From the NCBI GenBank assembly GCA_964035545.1, contig OZ037765.1:34549504-34609503 (forward strand): a DNA stretch of 60,000 bases. Reading direction: 5' to 3'. The notes beneath the pieces are model-generated. The model worked only from the letters and a program-made list of their open reading frames with translations, had not been told where the DNA came from and did no database searches. This DNA is from Bugula neritina (lineage: Eukaryota > Bryozoa > Gymnolaemata > Cheilostomatida > Bugulidae). The translations under genes were made by a program, and so were the position numbers. This document shows, one piece after another, positions 1-11,500 of this stretch (positions within the stretch are counted from its first letter, which is position 1; every line of letters begins with the position of its first letter).

Positions 1-76
1 GTGGAAGTGTAGGTGTAGGTGTAGATGGAGGTGTAGGTGGAGGTTTGGGTCGAAGTAGAGATTTACGTTGACCCAT
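1..76 (-). CDS. First exon of a paralogous LRR/ROCO-type gene, cut by the window edge
   Basis: The minus strand from 76 reads an ATG followed by MGQRKSLLRPKPPPTPPS and a Thr/Pro run that is still open at the window edge. It is nearly identical to exon 1 of the LRR-Roc-COR-caspase gene at 52865..52778, and the upstream DNA is duplicated too. The visible part is only the basic, proline-rich N terminus. The rest of the protein lies outside the window, so calling it a second LRR/ROCO gene rests on homology of the first exon and its upstream region. The two copies in the same orientation suggest a tandem gene family. Confidence 0.6.
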   Translation of the reverse strand, partial: MGQRKSLLRPKPPPTPPSTPTPTLP

Positions 77-475
77 CCTGTAGTCACAGGTTACAGCTCT
101 AGTTGTATTCAATAGTCTTCATTCTCATCTGTAACAACTATATACATGGTAGAATACTAGAAACTAAAGCTAGCTTTTGACATTTCTGTATCATATCTAT
201 ACTGATACCATGTATACCAGCCATATAGTTATATCATATAATATACTCTAGAAAGGATGTAAAATCAAGTAACACCTGTAAGATGATGTACTGAGAAATT
301 TTATAACATCAAATAAATGTTAAACTCTCTTCATTTTCAGGTTAATCAACTCTGTAGATGTGTCCATATTCAACCTAAATTTACTCATTATGGGCCCACA
401 CAGCACTAAAGTAAATTAACCTTTCAGTCATTTACATTTTTTATAATAAATAAATTATACTTACAGTGAATTAAA

Positions 476-488
476 ATGAAGTCAGCAG
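476..488 (+). other. Candidate orphan copy of the NDC80-type first exon
   Basis: The plus strand reads ATG-AAG-TCA-GCA-G followed by a consensus splice donor GTGAGT. The same 13 bp plus donor occur at 54239..54251, where they splice in phase to the NDC80 exons. No NDC80 downstream exons are visible after this copy, so it is probably a duplicated start region without a gene body. The exon is very short and the call depends on the one at 54239. Confidence 0.25.
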
Positions 489-1106
489 GTGAGTTGAGAT
501 ACTCTTCACCATCTGCATATGTTACATAATATCCTCCATAAACTGACTTGATTATCTTCTCACTCTGACTAGGAAGGGATAAGTGACTTCCCTCTTAGTG
601 TGTGCTAGTTAGTGCTGCACTGCAAGTAATAGTGTTTATATGATCACGTGATAGATTGTTGAAATTTATGCTCTTTGGTATTGGCGTTAGACACATTTAG
701 AATAATGATATTCACCCAAGCTATGTATACTCTTTGGTATTAGTTCTAGTTTATAATGTAGTACCTTTGCGGTTGACAAATTAGCTATACTGCCAATAAC
801 CAGTGAGAAATGTGAAGAAATGTGAACATGCTGGTATAATGAAAAGCTTTGTTAGCTGATATGATGATGGCTATAAGGGATAGATGAATACACGTATGGA
901 GAGAGTTTTGTAGCTGTGATACACAGGTTATGCTCAACTTGTTTGTAGTATAATTCCTGATATTTGAATTTACCATTTTTGTCCCTAAACACACATGCAT
1001 AAACAAGTACACATACGAAAAAAGACAAAACACAGGGTCCTTGCCCTTTTCATTATCTATATGGAATCTTGTGAGAATGGATCATGACCTATGGAGAGAG
1101 TTTATT

Positions 1107-1190
1107 ATTATTATATAGTATATACTTACTATTATTATATAGTATATACTTACTGTTATTATATAGTATATACTTACTGTTATTATAATA
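1107..1190. repeat. Short AT-rich tandem repeat, about 24-bp unit
   Basis: About three and a half copies of a unit close to TTATTATATAGTATATACTT. There is no coding potential. The rest of 530..1870 shows no gene I can support. Confidence 0.8.
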
Positions 1191-1877
1191 TGTAAAACAT
1201 TTCATAAGATTAGGTTAAGAGATAATACAAATATATAAGTCAAATCAATTAATTAAACTGATTCATGGAATAATCTGTCACTAAAGGTACTCTGTTCAGG
1301 ACTTTACAACTCCAAAGATTCCCTCCAGAAACTTTTTTAATGAGGAAACTTTAGCAAGCATATTTCTGCTTTAGCTTTATTTGAAGCTTTTGGAAATAGC
1401 TGGGTTATTCAAGCTGGTCAAACCTGCAGGCAGATGATATGTTTATGTCCTTCTAGTCTTGGTTCTACAGATATAAAGCTATAAACCACTGGAATTATTA
1501 CGGCTGGCATATAATGTAGTTCATCTCTATAAAAGGGAGGGCATGGAATATAATGTGGTTTATAGTCTTTAGTAGATAAGCTACAAGCTAGCCTGAGGTG
1601 ATTGGCTAACTGCCTTACAGGCAACCAGATTTCCTACCAGCTTGTATGGCTTGCAGATATTGGCTATTGGAGTGGCACTTTATTATAGACTGTCGAGTTA
1701 GTAGAACCTTATATTGGCGCAGTAACATGTTTTTCTTATCTAGAACACAACCTTTCTCCATTATTATTATTATTCCGGTTAAAAATATATTTATGTCTAG
1801 GCCAACAACTGTGATGGTTTAAATCATTTAGAATTTGTCTGCATACACAGTGGAAAATGCTGTGTTGAGTAGTGGCC

Positions 1878-2142
1878 TTACTAGTCCCCTTGGTACTGGC
1901 CCTGGTACTAGCCCTAATACTGGTCCAGCTACTAGTCCTAATACTGGTCCAGCTACTAGTCCTAATACTGGCCCTGGTAGCCTACTAGTCCTAATACTGG
2001 CCCTGGTAGCCTACTAGTCCTAATACTGGCCCTGGTACTAGTCCTAATACTGGTCCAGCTACTAGTCCTAATACTGGTCCAGCTACTAGTCCTAATACTG
2101 GTCCAGCTACTAGTCCTAATACTGGCCCTGGTACTAGTCCCT
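1878..2142. repeat. Minisatellite, about 24-bp unit with ACTAGTCCTAATACTGG core
   Basis: About ten imperfect copies built around ACTAGTCCTAATACTGG followed by CCCTGGT or TCCAGCT. The array is missing from the right copy of the segmental duplication, so it expanded after the duplication or was lost there. Open frames across it on both strands are by-products of the repeat. Confidence 0.9.
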
Positions 2143-3714
2143 AATACCTTTGCATCTTTATGAAGACATATTATCATGAATTCCTCTACAGTAGCTTTAT
2201 GAGTAACTCAAACAGTAGCTGTGTTGCCTACAAACTAACCTCTCGTCTATTATAGTTTTTTGAAGGACTATTTTTGGTAATTTAAATGCTAATTTCTCCA
2301 ATGAAACTCTGGGTGAATCAATGTATATATTAAAATGATAATTATAGACTAATAAAAGCAAAGTACTAATAGTATTATCTGTAATGAGATGCCAACATGC
2401 AAAACTAGCCTTGTGGGACACACCAATCTCTGTCTTTCCATGTATCTATTTAATGCTCACCTTTATAAGTAAGCCAACATATTACTGGTTCCAATAAGCA
2501 AGTAATTATTAGTATCTAAGGGTTAAAATATAAGCTGAGGTCCTGAAGTCTAGACTCATGAAGTAGTAATATTCCAGAATTAACTCACCGATAGTAAATT
2601 TAGCCAGTTTTATCCTATGCACACATGTAATATAATCTGCCACAAAACAGAGTCCAAACCCTTCTCTTGAACTATAAGATACAGAGGGAGCATTTCTTCA
2701 AGACTAAAAGTTATGTAATTGACATATCATTGTGAAGAGCAGTATCTTTATAGTAGAGTAACAGCACCTGCTTCTTTCACAATTTGCAGTATATATGAAG
2801 CTCACTGATACCCAAACAGGAAGCAGTGTTCTTGCATGTTGACACCCCAACACTATTCAATCTAGTTTAGTGAGCACCTTTTAATACCTCATATATAATT
2901 CATTTCAAGTAGGAGTGATTTTTGTCAATTAGAATAAATTCAAATCAATGATTAGTAAGATAATTATCCCTATAGAATGATAATAGAAAATATATAAGAT
3001 ATAAAACTGTCATTTCCAGCTCTGAACTTAGATGCAGTTTATTCATTGCACTGCTTTACCCTCTGGTTGACCTTGAAATTGTAACAAATAAATAATAATG
3101 GCTGTGGTTAGCAACTCTTCATTGTTTATAATCCTATGAGAAGGTAAGGATGTGAGTAAAGTAGTATAGATATGTAATAGGATGTAATCAAATAGATTAA
3201 ATGTCTCTATTCATATAATACAGCATAGAGATTGCCTCAGTTTTATAAGTATTAGAGTGGTGACAAGGTCAAGGCATTTTGAAGTATTTTAATAAAATTT
3301 TGAATTCTAACAAATCTCTATGTTTAACTTACAGCAAAGAAAACTTAGATAATGACAAAACAACAACTTTCAAGTTCAAGTGTACTAAACTGTTGGATAG
3401 TTGCAATGTCACTGTCACTCACTAATTACACAATACAAATAACTAAATACATGTAATGCCTGTTGTTAGTGTTGGTGTACTAAACAGTAGATGTGAGTAT
3501 TGAGATATAATGATAGAATATATTCTAGTACAGATTACTACTGAGTGGACTGTAGTCATGTGACTGAGCTGGTGGTTTACTGTTCTGTCAACTCAGAAGT
3601 CAACTTCAAAGGACTTGCACATGATATCAAGCAAGTCCTATGAACTTGTAACAGTGAGTCAAACATATAAATACTCCAAGGTGTCTCTCCTCCAATAGTA
3701 CAGTTAGTTACTAC

Positions 3715-3935
3715 ACTGCATCACCTAGCAACACACTGTCATCTAGAAACACACTGTAACCTAGCAACACAGCATCACCTAGCAACACACAATCACCTAG
3801 CAACATATCATCACCTAGGAACACACTACCACCTAGCAACACACTATCACCTAGCAACAAACTATCACCTAACAACACATCATCACCTAGCAACACAGCA
3901 TCACCTAGCAACATACTATCACATAGCAACACCAC
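3715..3935. repeat. Minisatellite, about 15-bp unit with CACCTAGCAACAC core
   Basis: About fifteen imperfect copies of a 15-bp unit with the core CACCTAGCAACAC. The long minus-strand open frame here is a simple Leu-Gly-Asp repeat produced by the array and is not treated as a gene. The flanks 3100..3714 and 3936..4290 show no supportable gene. Confidence 0.9.
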
Positions 3936-4294
3936 ACTGCCAACTCCCAACCAGCCTGCAGAAAAGAGTTTCAGCAGCTGGGATTAAGAAACCGAGGAGA
4001 ATTGTGTAGAATATATAGAGAAATGAGAAGGTGGACACATGTAATACATATTGAAGAATGGGGGAGTAACTCCACCTGTTAGAGTGAATTCATACCTTTT
4101 CTGAAAGAGTTCTGAGTTCAACTCACCTTATCGTTACTTGCTGCCATTTATTCAATGCTCTTGAAGTAGAATACAAATGACTAGATTCTGAGAAGAGCCT
4201 AGAAACTCATCACAGGATAAATTATGGTGCAGAGGACTTTGTGAGATTATGCTTCAGCCAGACTAGACTCTACTGAAAACATATAAACACACTT

Positions 4295-4382
4295 TCAGAG
4301 CTGGTCCAGTGGGAAGTGAAGGGCAACTCTAGCATCTCCTTTGGAATCAACATCCATGGCAAAATCAGACTGGAGGATAATT
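4295..4382 (-). CDS. Possible last exon of an unrecognised small gene
   Basis: A good acceptor (GTTTTATAG) precedes a frame that starts IILQSDFAMDVDSKGDARVA and ends at a TGA (4297..4295). It needs an upstream exon ending in phase 2. That is supplied only if the exon at 5220 uses the donor in the second unit of the adjacent minisatellite (exon end 4967). An alternative frame through the same bases is also open, so the assignment is weak. No known family is recognised. Confidence 0.3.
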
Positions 4383-4478
4383 CTATAAAACACAAATTAG
4401 GTTGATATGCACTCTCGGGTGTTGGAGAAGTTTGAAAAAAAAAGCAATTCTTAAACCTCAAACTAAAATCACAGCAGT

Positions 4479-5003
4479 GCAATCACTGAATAACCTGGTA
4501 ACTCACTGAATAACCTGGTGACTCACTGAATAACCTGGTAACTCACTGAATAACCTGGTAACTCACTGAATAACCTGGTAACTCACTGAATAACCTGGTG
4601 ACTCACTGAATAACCTGGTAACTCACTGAATAATCTGGTAACTCACTGAATAACCTGGTAACTCACTGAATAACCTGGTAAGTCACTGAATAACCTGGTA
4701 ACTCACTGAATAACCTGGTAACTCACTGAATAACCTGGTAACTCACTGAATAACCTGGTGACTCACTGAATAACCTGGTAACTCACTGAATAACCTGGTG
4801 ACTCACTGAATAACCTGGTGACTCACTGAATAACCTGGTAACTCACTGAATAACCTGGTAACCCACTGAATAACCTGGTAACTCACTGAATAACCTGGTG
4901 ACTCACTGAATAATCTGGTAACTCACTGAATAACCTGGTGACTCACTGAATAACCTGGTAACTCACTGAATAACCTGGTAACTCACTGAATAACCTGGTG
5001 ACT
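4479..5003. repeat. Minisatellite, 20-bp unit, about 26 copies, each with a splice donor on the minus strand
   Basis: Near-perfect 20-bp units with core ACTCACTGAATAACCTGGTA. On the minus strand every unit contains TTCA|GTGAGT, a consensus 5' splice site. The array begins just inside the 3' end of a candidate exon (5220..), so it offers a ladder of about 26 donors. The 20-bp spacing changes reading phase at every step. Occasional single-base variants occur (CTGGTG, AATCTGG). Confidence 0.95.
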
Positions 5004-5220
5004 GTAACACTTTACTGACTGTCACAATGTAGACAATCTCAGTTCTATTACTCCATCTGTAAATTTTAAACTGACTAATCTCCACGTCAGCATCTCTCAG
5101 ATCTGGAGGCAGCAGATGAACAGAGAGTGAAGTGTCCTCCACATGAGACAACCAGCACACACAGTTATTAGATGTGACCACCAGTGGTTCTGTTTTCTCT
5201 ACTTCTACCAGTTCAGTCAC
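4987..5220 (-). CDS. Candidate internal exon of an unrecognised gene
   Basis: After the acceptor AACTGAG the frame reads VTELVEVEKTEPLVVTSNNC and stays open for 78 codons to the first donor inside the minisatellite (phase 0 at 4987; phase 2 if the second unit at 4967 is used; a stop follows in the third unit). Composition is protein-like, with alternating hydrophobic strands and charged loops and no low complexity. It resembles a beta-rich domain, but I cannot name a family. It follows the exon at 5601..5422 on the same strand in compatible phase. Confidence 0.4.
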
Positions 5221-5421
5221 CTCAGTTCATAACTACAACAGTTACACTTGTATTATGAACCAACCATCATTAGGTTATCATTCTCTATATTCTATTCTCA
5301 CTACTTCAACATTTCTAATGCTATAAATATACTCCACCAGATGACCAACAAATTGTGTTATTGTAAACATATTATCTTATAAATCACAAAACAACTGAAA
5401 TACTCAAAGTGAGAGATTTAC

Positions 5422-5601
5422 CAGTTTCTTCTTCCAGTCCTTGTAGTTAGAAAGTTCATTTGTCCACACACAAAGTCTCTTCTTTCCAAGATTCTCAACC
5501 AAACCAACATAATGTTCTTCTTCGTGATCATAAACCACAGGCAGACAGAAACTGCTCTCTGATTTGAGAGTACAACTTGATACTGTCTGCTGATCACTCA
5601 C
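5422..5601 (-). CDS. Candidate internal exon of an unrecognised gene
   Basis: Exactly 60 codons lie between an acceptor (ACTTAG) and a donor (GTAAAT), starting VSDQQTVSSCTLKSESSFC and ending NYKDWKKKL. Phase is 0 at both ends, matching the next exon at 5220. Hydrophobic/charged periodicity looks like a real folded domain. The 3' neighbour and possible 5' neighbour (7147..6998) are in phase, which allows a small protein of about 220 residues. Function is unknown. Confidence 0.4.
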
Positions 5602-6997
5602 CTAAGTTCATCTCAACTCAAACTCCAGTATCTAATAATATTCTAAACAGAGAACTACTCTCATGAATGAAGCGTATAAACACATGTAGAGTTATTATTG
5701 CCTTAACTTTCAGTAATAATTTATTCCACAGTGAATTATATGAGAAAGAGGCTGTACTGCAGAGAATACTCATCTAGGCCGGTGAAACTCTGAAATAACT
5801 AAATTTATTTTCTCAACTCAATAGCAAAATTCTAAGATCGTTTCAAAAGTGATACAAACAACTCATCATAGCATAAATTTTAAGGCCATTTAGAATTAGT
5901 TTCGCAAATACATAAAGGCTATCTTGATTATGCATGATTTTAAATTGAACTACAATGGTTGATTTATGATGATTACTCGATAACTAGGTATGAATAAAAT
6001 AAATTTTAAAGTAATTAAAGGCTAAGTTAGTAAATGTGTGTCATCACATTTCAATACTTAATAGCTAGCACTGATATTTACTTTAAATATTTATTAGGAG
6101 TCAGTGCCATTCACCGAAAGACTTAATTAAAAAGTTAGTATCAACTGATTTAATCCAATACTTATAGTTATTACGAATTAGTCAATTCAAAATCAAGTTG
6201 AAAAAAAATTCCTGCGTATTTACATCGATTGTCATAATAATTAATAACTGGTTGACTCGGCATCACTCAGTGCTGCATTAGCCCTATGCTGAATTGATTT
6301 TACTATTATAGCACTATTCACTTTTTAGCGACCGTGAATGACTTTGACCGTGTGCTTAGTCAGTAAGAGTAAGTTTTTATTAAATTTTACTAAAACACTT
6401 TAACTCAGTTTCGCTTATAGTTATTGAGTTATTCATACTGTGATTATCACTATTCGTACAAATACAAGTCATGAAGTAGACTTTAACTAATAGTTAGTGT
6501 TACAGTAACTAACTAAAGTTGTGTTTTTACTAATCTTAGTTTAGATATACTTACACCAGTTTAAGTTACTAGAGTTAGTCAGTTACTGTTAGAAATAAAC
6601 TAGATTTAGTAGGAGTTACACTAGAACTACGAACACTAAAACTAGAAGCAAAAAAAATTGTATGTCAAAGTCTAATTACGTAATAAGTATGACTTTTACT
6701 GCAAGTCAAAGTACAGGTCCAACCAGTCTACCACTACTGCACTAGTAGTAGTAGTAGTACTAGTAGTGGTACTACTACAACGTCTGCTGCCTCTGGACCT
6801 GGCACTGGTTACTGTTTTAGCGTTTAGTACTAGTAGTAGTATTATTAGTATTACTATTACTAGTAGTAGTTATACTTATACTAGTGTCTAGTAGTACTGT
6901 ACTAGACCTAGTACAATAATTTATTAATTATAATATTAATTATATTATATTCGTTATAATTACTCAAATTAGCATTACAGAAAAGGAAATATGCTAC
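5602..6997. other. No gene seen; AT-rich, with TAG/CTA low complexity at about 6720..6910
   Basis: There is no supportable coding exon. The right end is a strand-symmetric low-complexity tract of TAG/CTA/ACT triplets that includes repeated ACTAGT palindromes, similar to the tract at 57960..58160. If the gene model 7147..4295 is right, this is its first intron. Confidence 0.6.
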
Positions 6998-7147
6998 CTT
7001 ATATATTGACATAGACTGCCTATTTGTCAAAATAACATTGCTAATGTCAAATGAAGAAAATGCCGAAAATTTCTTCGCCTTTGCAAAGGAAGCAATGGCC
7101 CAAGTATCATTTATTGTAGTTGCGGTTGTTTCACTGGTAGTAGCCAT
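6998..7147 (-). CDS. Possible first exon of the unrecognised small gene
   Basis: ATG at 7147 opens a 50-codon frame beginning MATTSETTATTINDTWAIAS that ends exactly at a donor-like AAG|GTAGCA in phase 0, matching the acceptor phase at 5601. The Ser/Thr-rich start is not diagnostic and no promoter is evident. A degenerate transposon lies just upstream (7384..7640), so the ORF may be fortuitous. Confidence 0.25.
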
Positions 7148-7383
7148 AACTTTTTACGCCGGAACTGCATAGGTAGTGTTTTTGTCCTGTCGTTCGCGTA
7201 CTACAATTATTCACAAATTCAGTTTTTATAGTCAAATTCACTAATGAATTTTTTTTATAAAAACGTGTTTTTATATATAAGTTGAATGCTATAAATTTTG
7301 TTGAAAACCATATATGAAGCAAAGTAAATTGTTACTTAAAAAGAATACAACTCCTAAAACATTTATTGCTTGTTGCCTAAAAC

Positions 7384-7640
7384 AGGGCTGTCCAACAGGT
7401 GGCCCCGGATGTGCGCCCCCCCCCCTCCCGCTGACATTCATGTGACCCTCAAATGCATAATAGATAAACATGCAGCTTGCAGTACCTAATTATTGGGACT
7501 TCATTGTGTAATGACTCACAGGCATTTGGAATAAAGTTATTTTAAATTACTGATGCTGTGGCCCCCAGCCGAAGTTAAATTTTACAATGTGGCCCTCGCC
7601 ATGAAATATTTCCTTTCAGTAGCCCTCGCTATATGGTATA
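7384..7640. mobile_element. hAT-like transposon remnant
   Basis: The segment starts CAGGGCTGTCCAACAGGTGGCCCC, in separate blocks typical of hAT termini (CAGGG...TCCAA, then GGCCC-rich subterminal motifs). It then contains repeated GTGGCCC motifs at about 7557 and 7590. No matching right terminus or target duplication is clear, and there is no transposase ORF. The assignment is by resemblance of the terminus only. Confidence 0.4.
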
Positions 7641-8371
7641 GAGTAGATATAGTATAGTGTACAGGGTAGATATAATATTATATATTTATAAAAACATACA
7701 ATCACTTTTGATATAAAAACTGCATAAGTGGCAACTAAAAAAAATCATTAAAACCACAAACTAATAATAAACCACAACTATATATTGATTGGCTGATCAC
7801 TGAGGTTTCCCCAACAGAAGTTAAAATACTGCTACAGTCTGTCAGTGTTTAACTACAACAGCTATAATTTGATAGATTGTACATAGCAAAGAAAAAGTTA
7901 CCTATTATTACCATCATACTTTTACATATTATATAATATAAATATTCATGAAATGCTTTGTGTAACCCATCATGTCTCTATTTATAGCAGCTAATAAACT
8001 GAAAAAGCAGTAATAATAAAAGTTGCTATTGACTTCATTAATAACTTAAATGTGGAGTCTAAGCATGACTTTCCACTCCCAGCAGATATTGATCAGGTCT
8101 TACAGTATGAAATAGCTACTGCTACCCAATATGTGATCACGTCTATCAACTGTTTACAAATAAATTGGTAAAACTAAAAAGCACGTATAAAAACTTAGCA
8201 GAATAAAAACAATGTCACGGTACATGAAAAATATATAAACTAATAAAATTAGAAATGATTGCATAAAATCAAAAGACATATGACAAGTCTGTCTAGCAGC
8301 TGCAAGTAACTAGCTAATATGGCAGGTCTGTGTCTGCTGCATGTGAACATGTGATGTGCTGCAGACGTCAC

Positions 8372-8530
8372 TCACTGTGGGAGTTGTCTGCCATGGAACT
8401 TTGGAAAGAAGAAAAGTTTTCTGAGGTGAGTGAAAGTACATTCCTGACAATTAGGTACATTACCACCAGCTGCTTCATCTCCTGTCTTCTTACAATATGC
8501 AATACTGACTCGTCTAACTCTGTCTTGTAT
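8372..8530 (-). CDS. Exon 14: caspase p10 end and stop codon
   Basis: After ACTTACAG the frame reads IQDRVRRVSIAYCKKTGDE and finishes THLRKLFFFPKFHGRQLPQ with TGA at 8374..8372. L-R-K-L-F-F-F-P is the characteristic last strand of caspase p10. There is no C-terminal extension. 7641..8371 downstream holds no gene I can see and would include the 3' UTR. Confidence 0.9.
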   Translation of the reverse strand: MQDRVRRVSIAYCKKTGDEAAGGNVPNCQECTFTHLRKLFFFPKFHGRQLPQ

Positions 8531-11500
8531 CTGTAAGTATAAATGGAAGAGAAATATAAAGCTGATGACTCAACAGTCAACACACTCCACAGTATCATAA
8601 AAAGAGTAATACTGAAGTACTTACTATCCTAAACAGCTCGCTAACATCTCTGTGACAGCTGTGTCTGTAGAATGTAGCCACCAGTATTCTGATAAACCAG
8701 GTACCATAATTCTTATTCCTACCAGCCTTGTAAGCTGCAACACGTGAAAATGAGCAGTTAAATATGAATGTCAGACTATTATGTAAATTTGTTTATATTT
8801 AAAAATTGCAATAGCTTTATTTACATGCAACAGTTTAATTTGCACCAATAAAAGTTTCAGTCAACTCAAATATAATTTTCTTCTCACTAACTTTCTGTAC
8901 TTGGCTTCACAATGTAGAAGTCATCAGCATCTAGGTGAGTGAATCTATCAAAGTGAATATTTGGAGACACATGTTGACCTGCAGAAGACTCACTCCCAGC
9001 TGTCGCAGAAGATGAGGGTAGAGGGGTTGGTGTTGGTGGTGAAACGGTGTCTGGGCTTTGTGACTGTGCAGCATTACCAAAGTCAGTTCTGCCTGTGTTG
9101 AAATACATACAATGTAGACTCTGTGGTATGATGGTGAGTAATAAGTTGGGACTGGACTCACAGGCAGAACTCTATTACACAGCACTGGTTATTGGATTCC
9201 AGTTATGAGGTGTAGCTCACTTCCACATAGGCATACTCCAATAACATCAGGCATCTTGAAAATAATGATTCATCAAATAAATTAATGTTATAGTTATAGG
9301 AAATTATGCAATCTAACTGCTAGTTCTAGTAACATGAGGAACAACTCTGCATTACTCACTGCCAGAACAAGCATGGAAGATGATGAGTTTGGGTTTTCCT
9401 CTCATGGCAAGAAAGTTACTAGCTGCGAGTAAATCTTTGACTTCTGACAAGTTGACAGGTTTACAGTATTTGTCATAGAAGATGTTTCCAGAAGTTCCGT
9501 GTGACATGATGACTAGAATGAACATGCCAAGATCCTTGTGGTCTTTGTGGGTGGTCTCCTTCCTCACTTCTGATAATATCTCCTGGCAAAATAAAAGTAT
9601 ATATTGGTGTGTAAAATCAAGTTTGGATAAGTAAATGTGTCTACGCACGAGCCAAAGCTGCTTCAAAATTACGTTATAACATTTATAACAAAGATGACCC
9701 ATTAAGCAGTGCTGCTGTTTCTAAACTAAAACTCGGAACTGAGAAAAACTAATAATTTGAATACAAGTTAACAACATATTATTGTAGATTTGTTGGAATA
9801 CAATGCCTCGGTTCTGCAGTAAAAATACTTGCTATATATTGTTGTGAAATTATGCTTCACTGCAATCAATGGGTCTATTGAATGAAACCCACTTCGCCAG
9901 GTTTACTAATTGCTAAGAGTTTATTAACTTCAAATTACACCATAAAAGAATAACACCAACTAACACAAAACAATTACATAATTGAGAGCTCACTACACAC
10001 AACTGTACACTAACAAGTCCAAATCTTCTCTGCCGGCTACGCTGCCTAACTAGCTCCCACTACAGTTAGCAGCTACGCCTACTAATTAGCCTGTCAGCCC
10101 TCCTTGATTGGCCAAGACGATCAGGCCATCCTAGCAGCCTGACACCAGCTGCTTCACTCAACTGTCGGCGAGAAGTATCCTTTCGATACAAATACAAAAT
10201 ACTAATAATCTACTAATAATACAATTATTAATACTATTAACACACTATGAAAAACCCTTACACTCTCCCTTCCTATCAAAAGGTACTACTCAAAAAAAAC
10301 AAATAAAAGAAATATAAAATAATACAAGGGTAACACAATCAGAATAAATGTCACGTAAACTTTAAAACATTGAGAGCAATTAACAGCTCGCCAGCAGGGT
10401 TTGATGTGTCTCTTCACCAGATCATGTAGGGGAGCACGAATATAGGAAAAAAGGTTGTACGTTCACACATCTGGTCCTGTAGTCCTGGATGCAACCACAT
10501 GACGGGGGGGGGGTTTAGGAACACGCTCACCTAGTCAGAGCCAAGCACGCATCTCGCCGACGCCGGTGGTCCAGAAGAATCAAGCATGACAAAGAAAAAT
10601 TCCCCTAAGGAAAGGGGGGGGATCGTCACCATTTCCTTCCTCATAGGGTAGTGTCGAGCGCCAGCAGTCCATGCTGATTAGTCGGTCGAAATACCGAAGG
10701 GGGGATATAGAGTTCGTCCTCAGGCTATTTTTCTTTCTTCTATTATCATGATTGTTATTATTATAGTCCATCTTCGTATCGAGATGTAGTTACTTTCATG
10801 CAGTATTTTATATTACTATTAAATTGCGGTTATGTTTATTACTGTCATTACGATTACGATTCGCCTCCTTCAGCACCAATGTAAGGTGATCGAGCCACGG
10901 GCGAGAAAAGGGAAGAACTCCTTTTGTCTTTTGTTGGTTGCTACTGCTCATCACGGGGGTCGTAGGGCACCATCCGCCACGACAGTCACCAAGTCTGCTG
11001 TGCAGTCAAGCCAAGCAGTCAAGTCAAGCCAAGCAGTCATAATGTGAGTCAGCACCATGAGCACACGAATGCCAAGAGTCAGTGAACATGCAGATGAGAA
11101 TGATGGGTGACTGCGTGACGGTGGTGCAAAGAGAAAGAAATGCCGCTCCGCTAATAAAGTCTCACCTGCAACAGAATGCCAGAAACTGTTGAAGGGGTTT
11201 TTACCTGGTCAGTACGACACCTCGACTGAGTCTCGCAATCTAGTAACCCACTGATTCTTAACAAACCACGCGGGCGACTGCCTCACTCAAAGTCGTCAGT
11301 GAAATTACCTGACTTAGAAAACCAGCCTTATTGTTATGATAAAGCGAGACTGATTTTAAGCTACCAGTTTGAAATCCATTTAAATAATAGAATTATACTA
11401 GTAGACTTACCATAGGACAGCCACGACGTTAGTCTACTGCCCACTTAGGCCTCATAGTTTGCCAGCTTGCCAAGTGCGTGCTCGCACGTTGGCAGTTGAA

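Larger units (their letters stand above)
1..3098. repeat. Segmental duplication, left copy (gene 5' end and upstream DNA)
   Basis: Blocks 1..~370, ~476..530 and ~2143..3098 match 52789..~53150, ~54239..54290 and ~54623..55583 in the same order and orientation, at roughly 90% identity or better by eye. The copies differ by insertions: this one has a tandem repeat at 1878..2142, while the right copy has about 1 kb of extra DNA around 53160..54230. The duplicated unit carries the first exon of the minus-strand LRR gene and a possible first exon of a divergent plus-strand gene. It is the likely footprint of a tandem gene duplication. Confidence 0.8.

Noticed and set aside
2197-2421. 74-codon minus-strand ORF also open at 54673..54897
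   Set aside because: The pair lies in the segmental duplication and differs at many amino-acid positions for little nucleotide change. There are no splice or start signals; probably neutral DNA that is open by chance.
3711-3950. Minus-strand Leu-Gly-Asp repeat protein
   Set aside because: It is entirely generated by the 15-bp minisatellite, with no splice sites or flanking coding signal.
4479-5003. Regular 20-bp repeats that could suggest a CRISPR-like array
   Set aside because: The units are contiguous with no variable spacers, and the context is a eukaryotic intron. It is a minisatellite.
10832-11047. ORFs in the 3' internal region of element I as a third ORF like those of II and III
   Set aside because: They are on the wrong strand or lack Cys/His pairs. 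Only a donor-like site near 11411 remains, so loss of the accessory gene is more likely.
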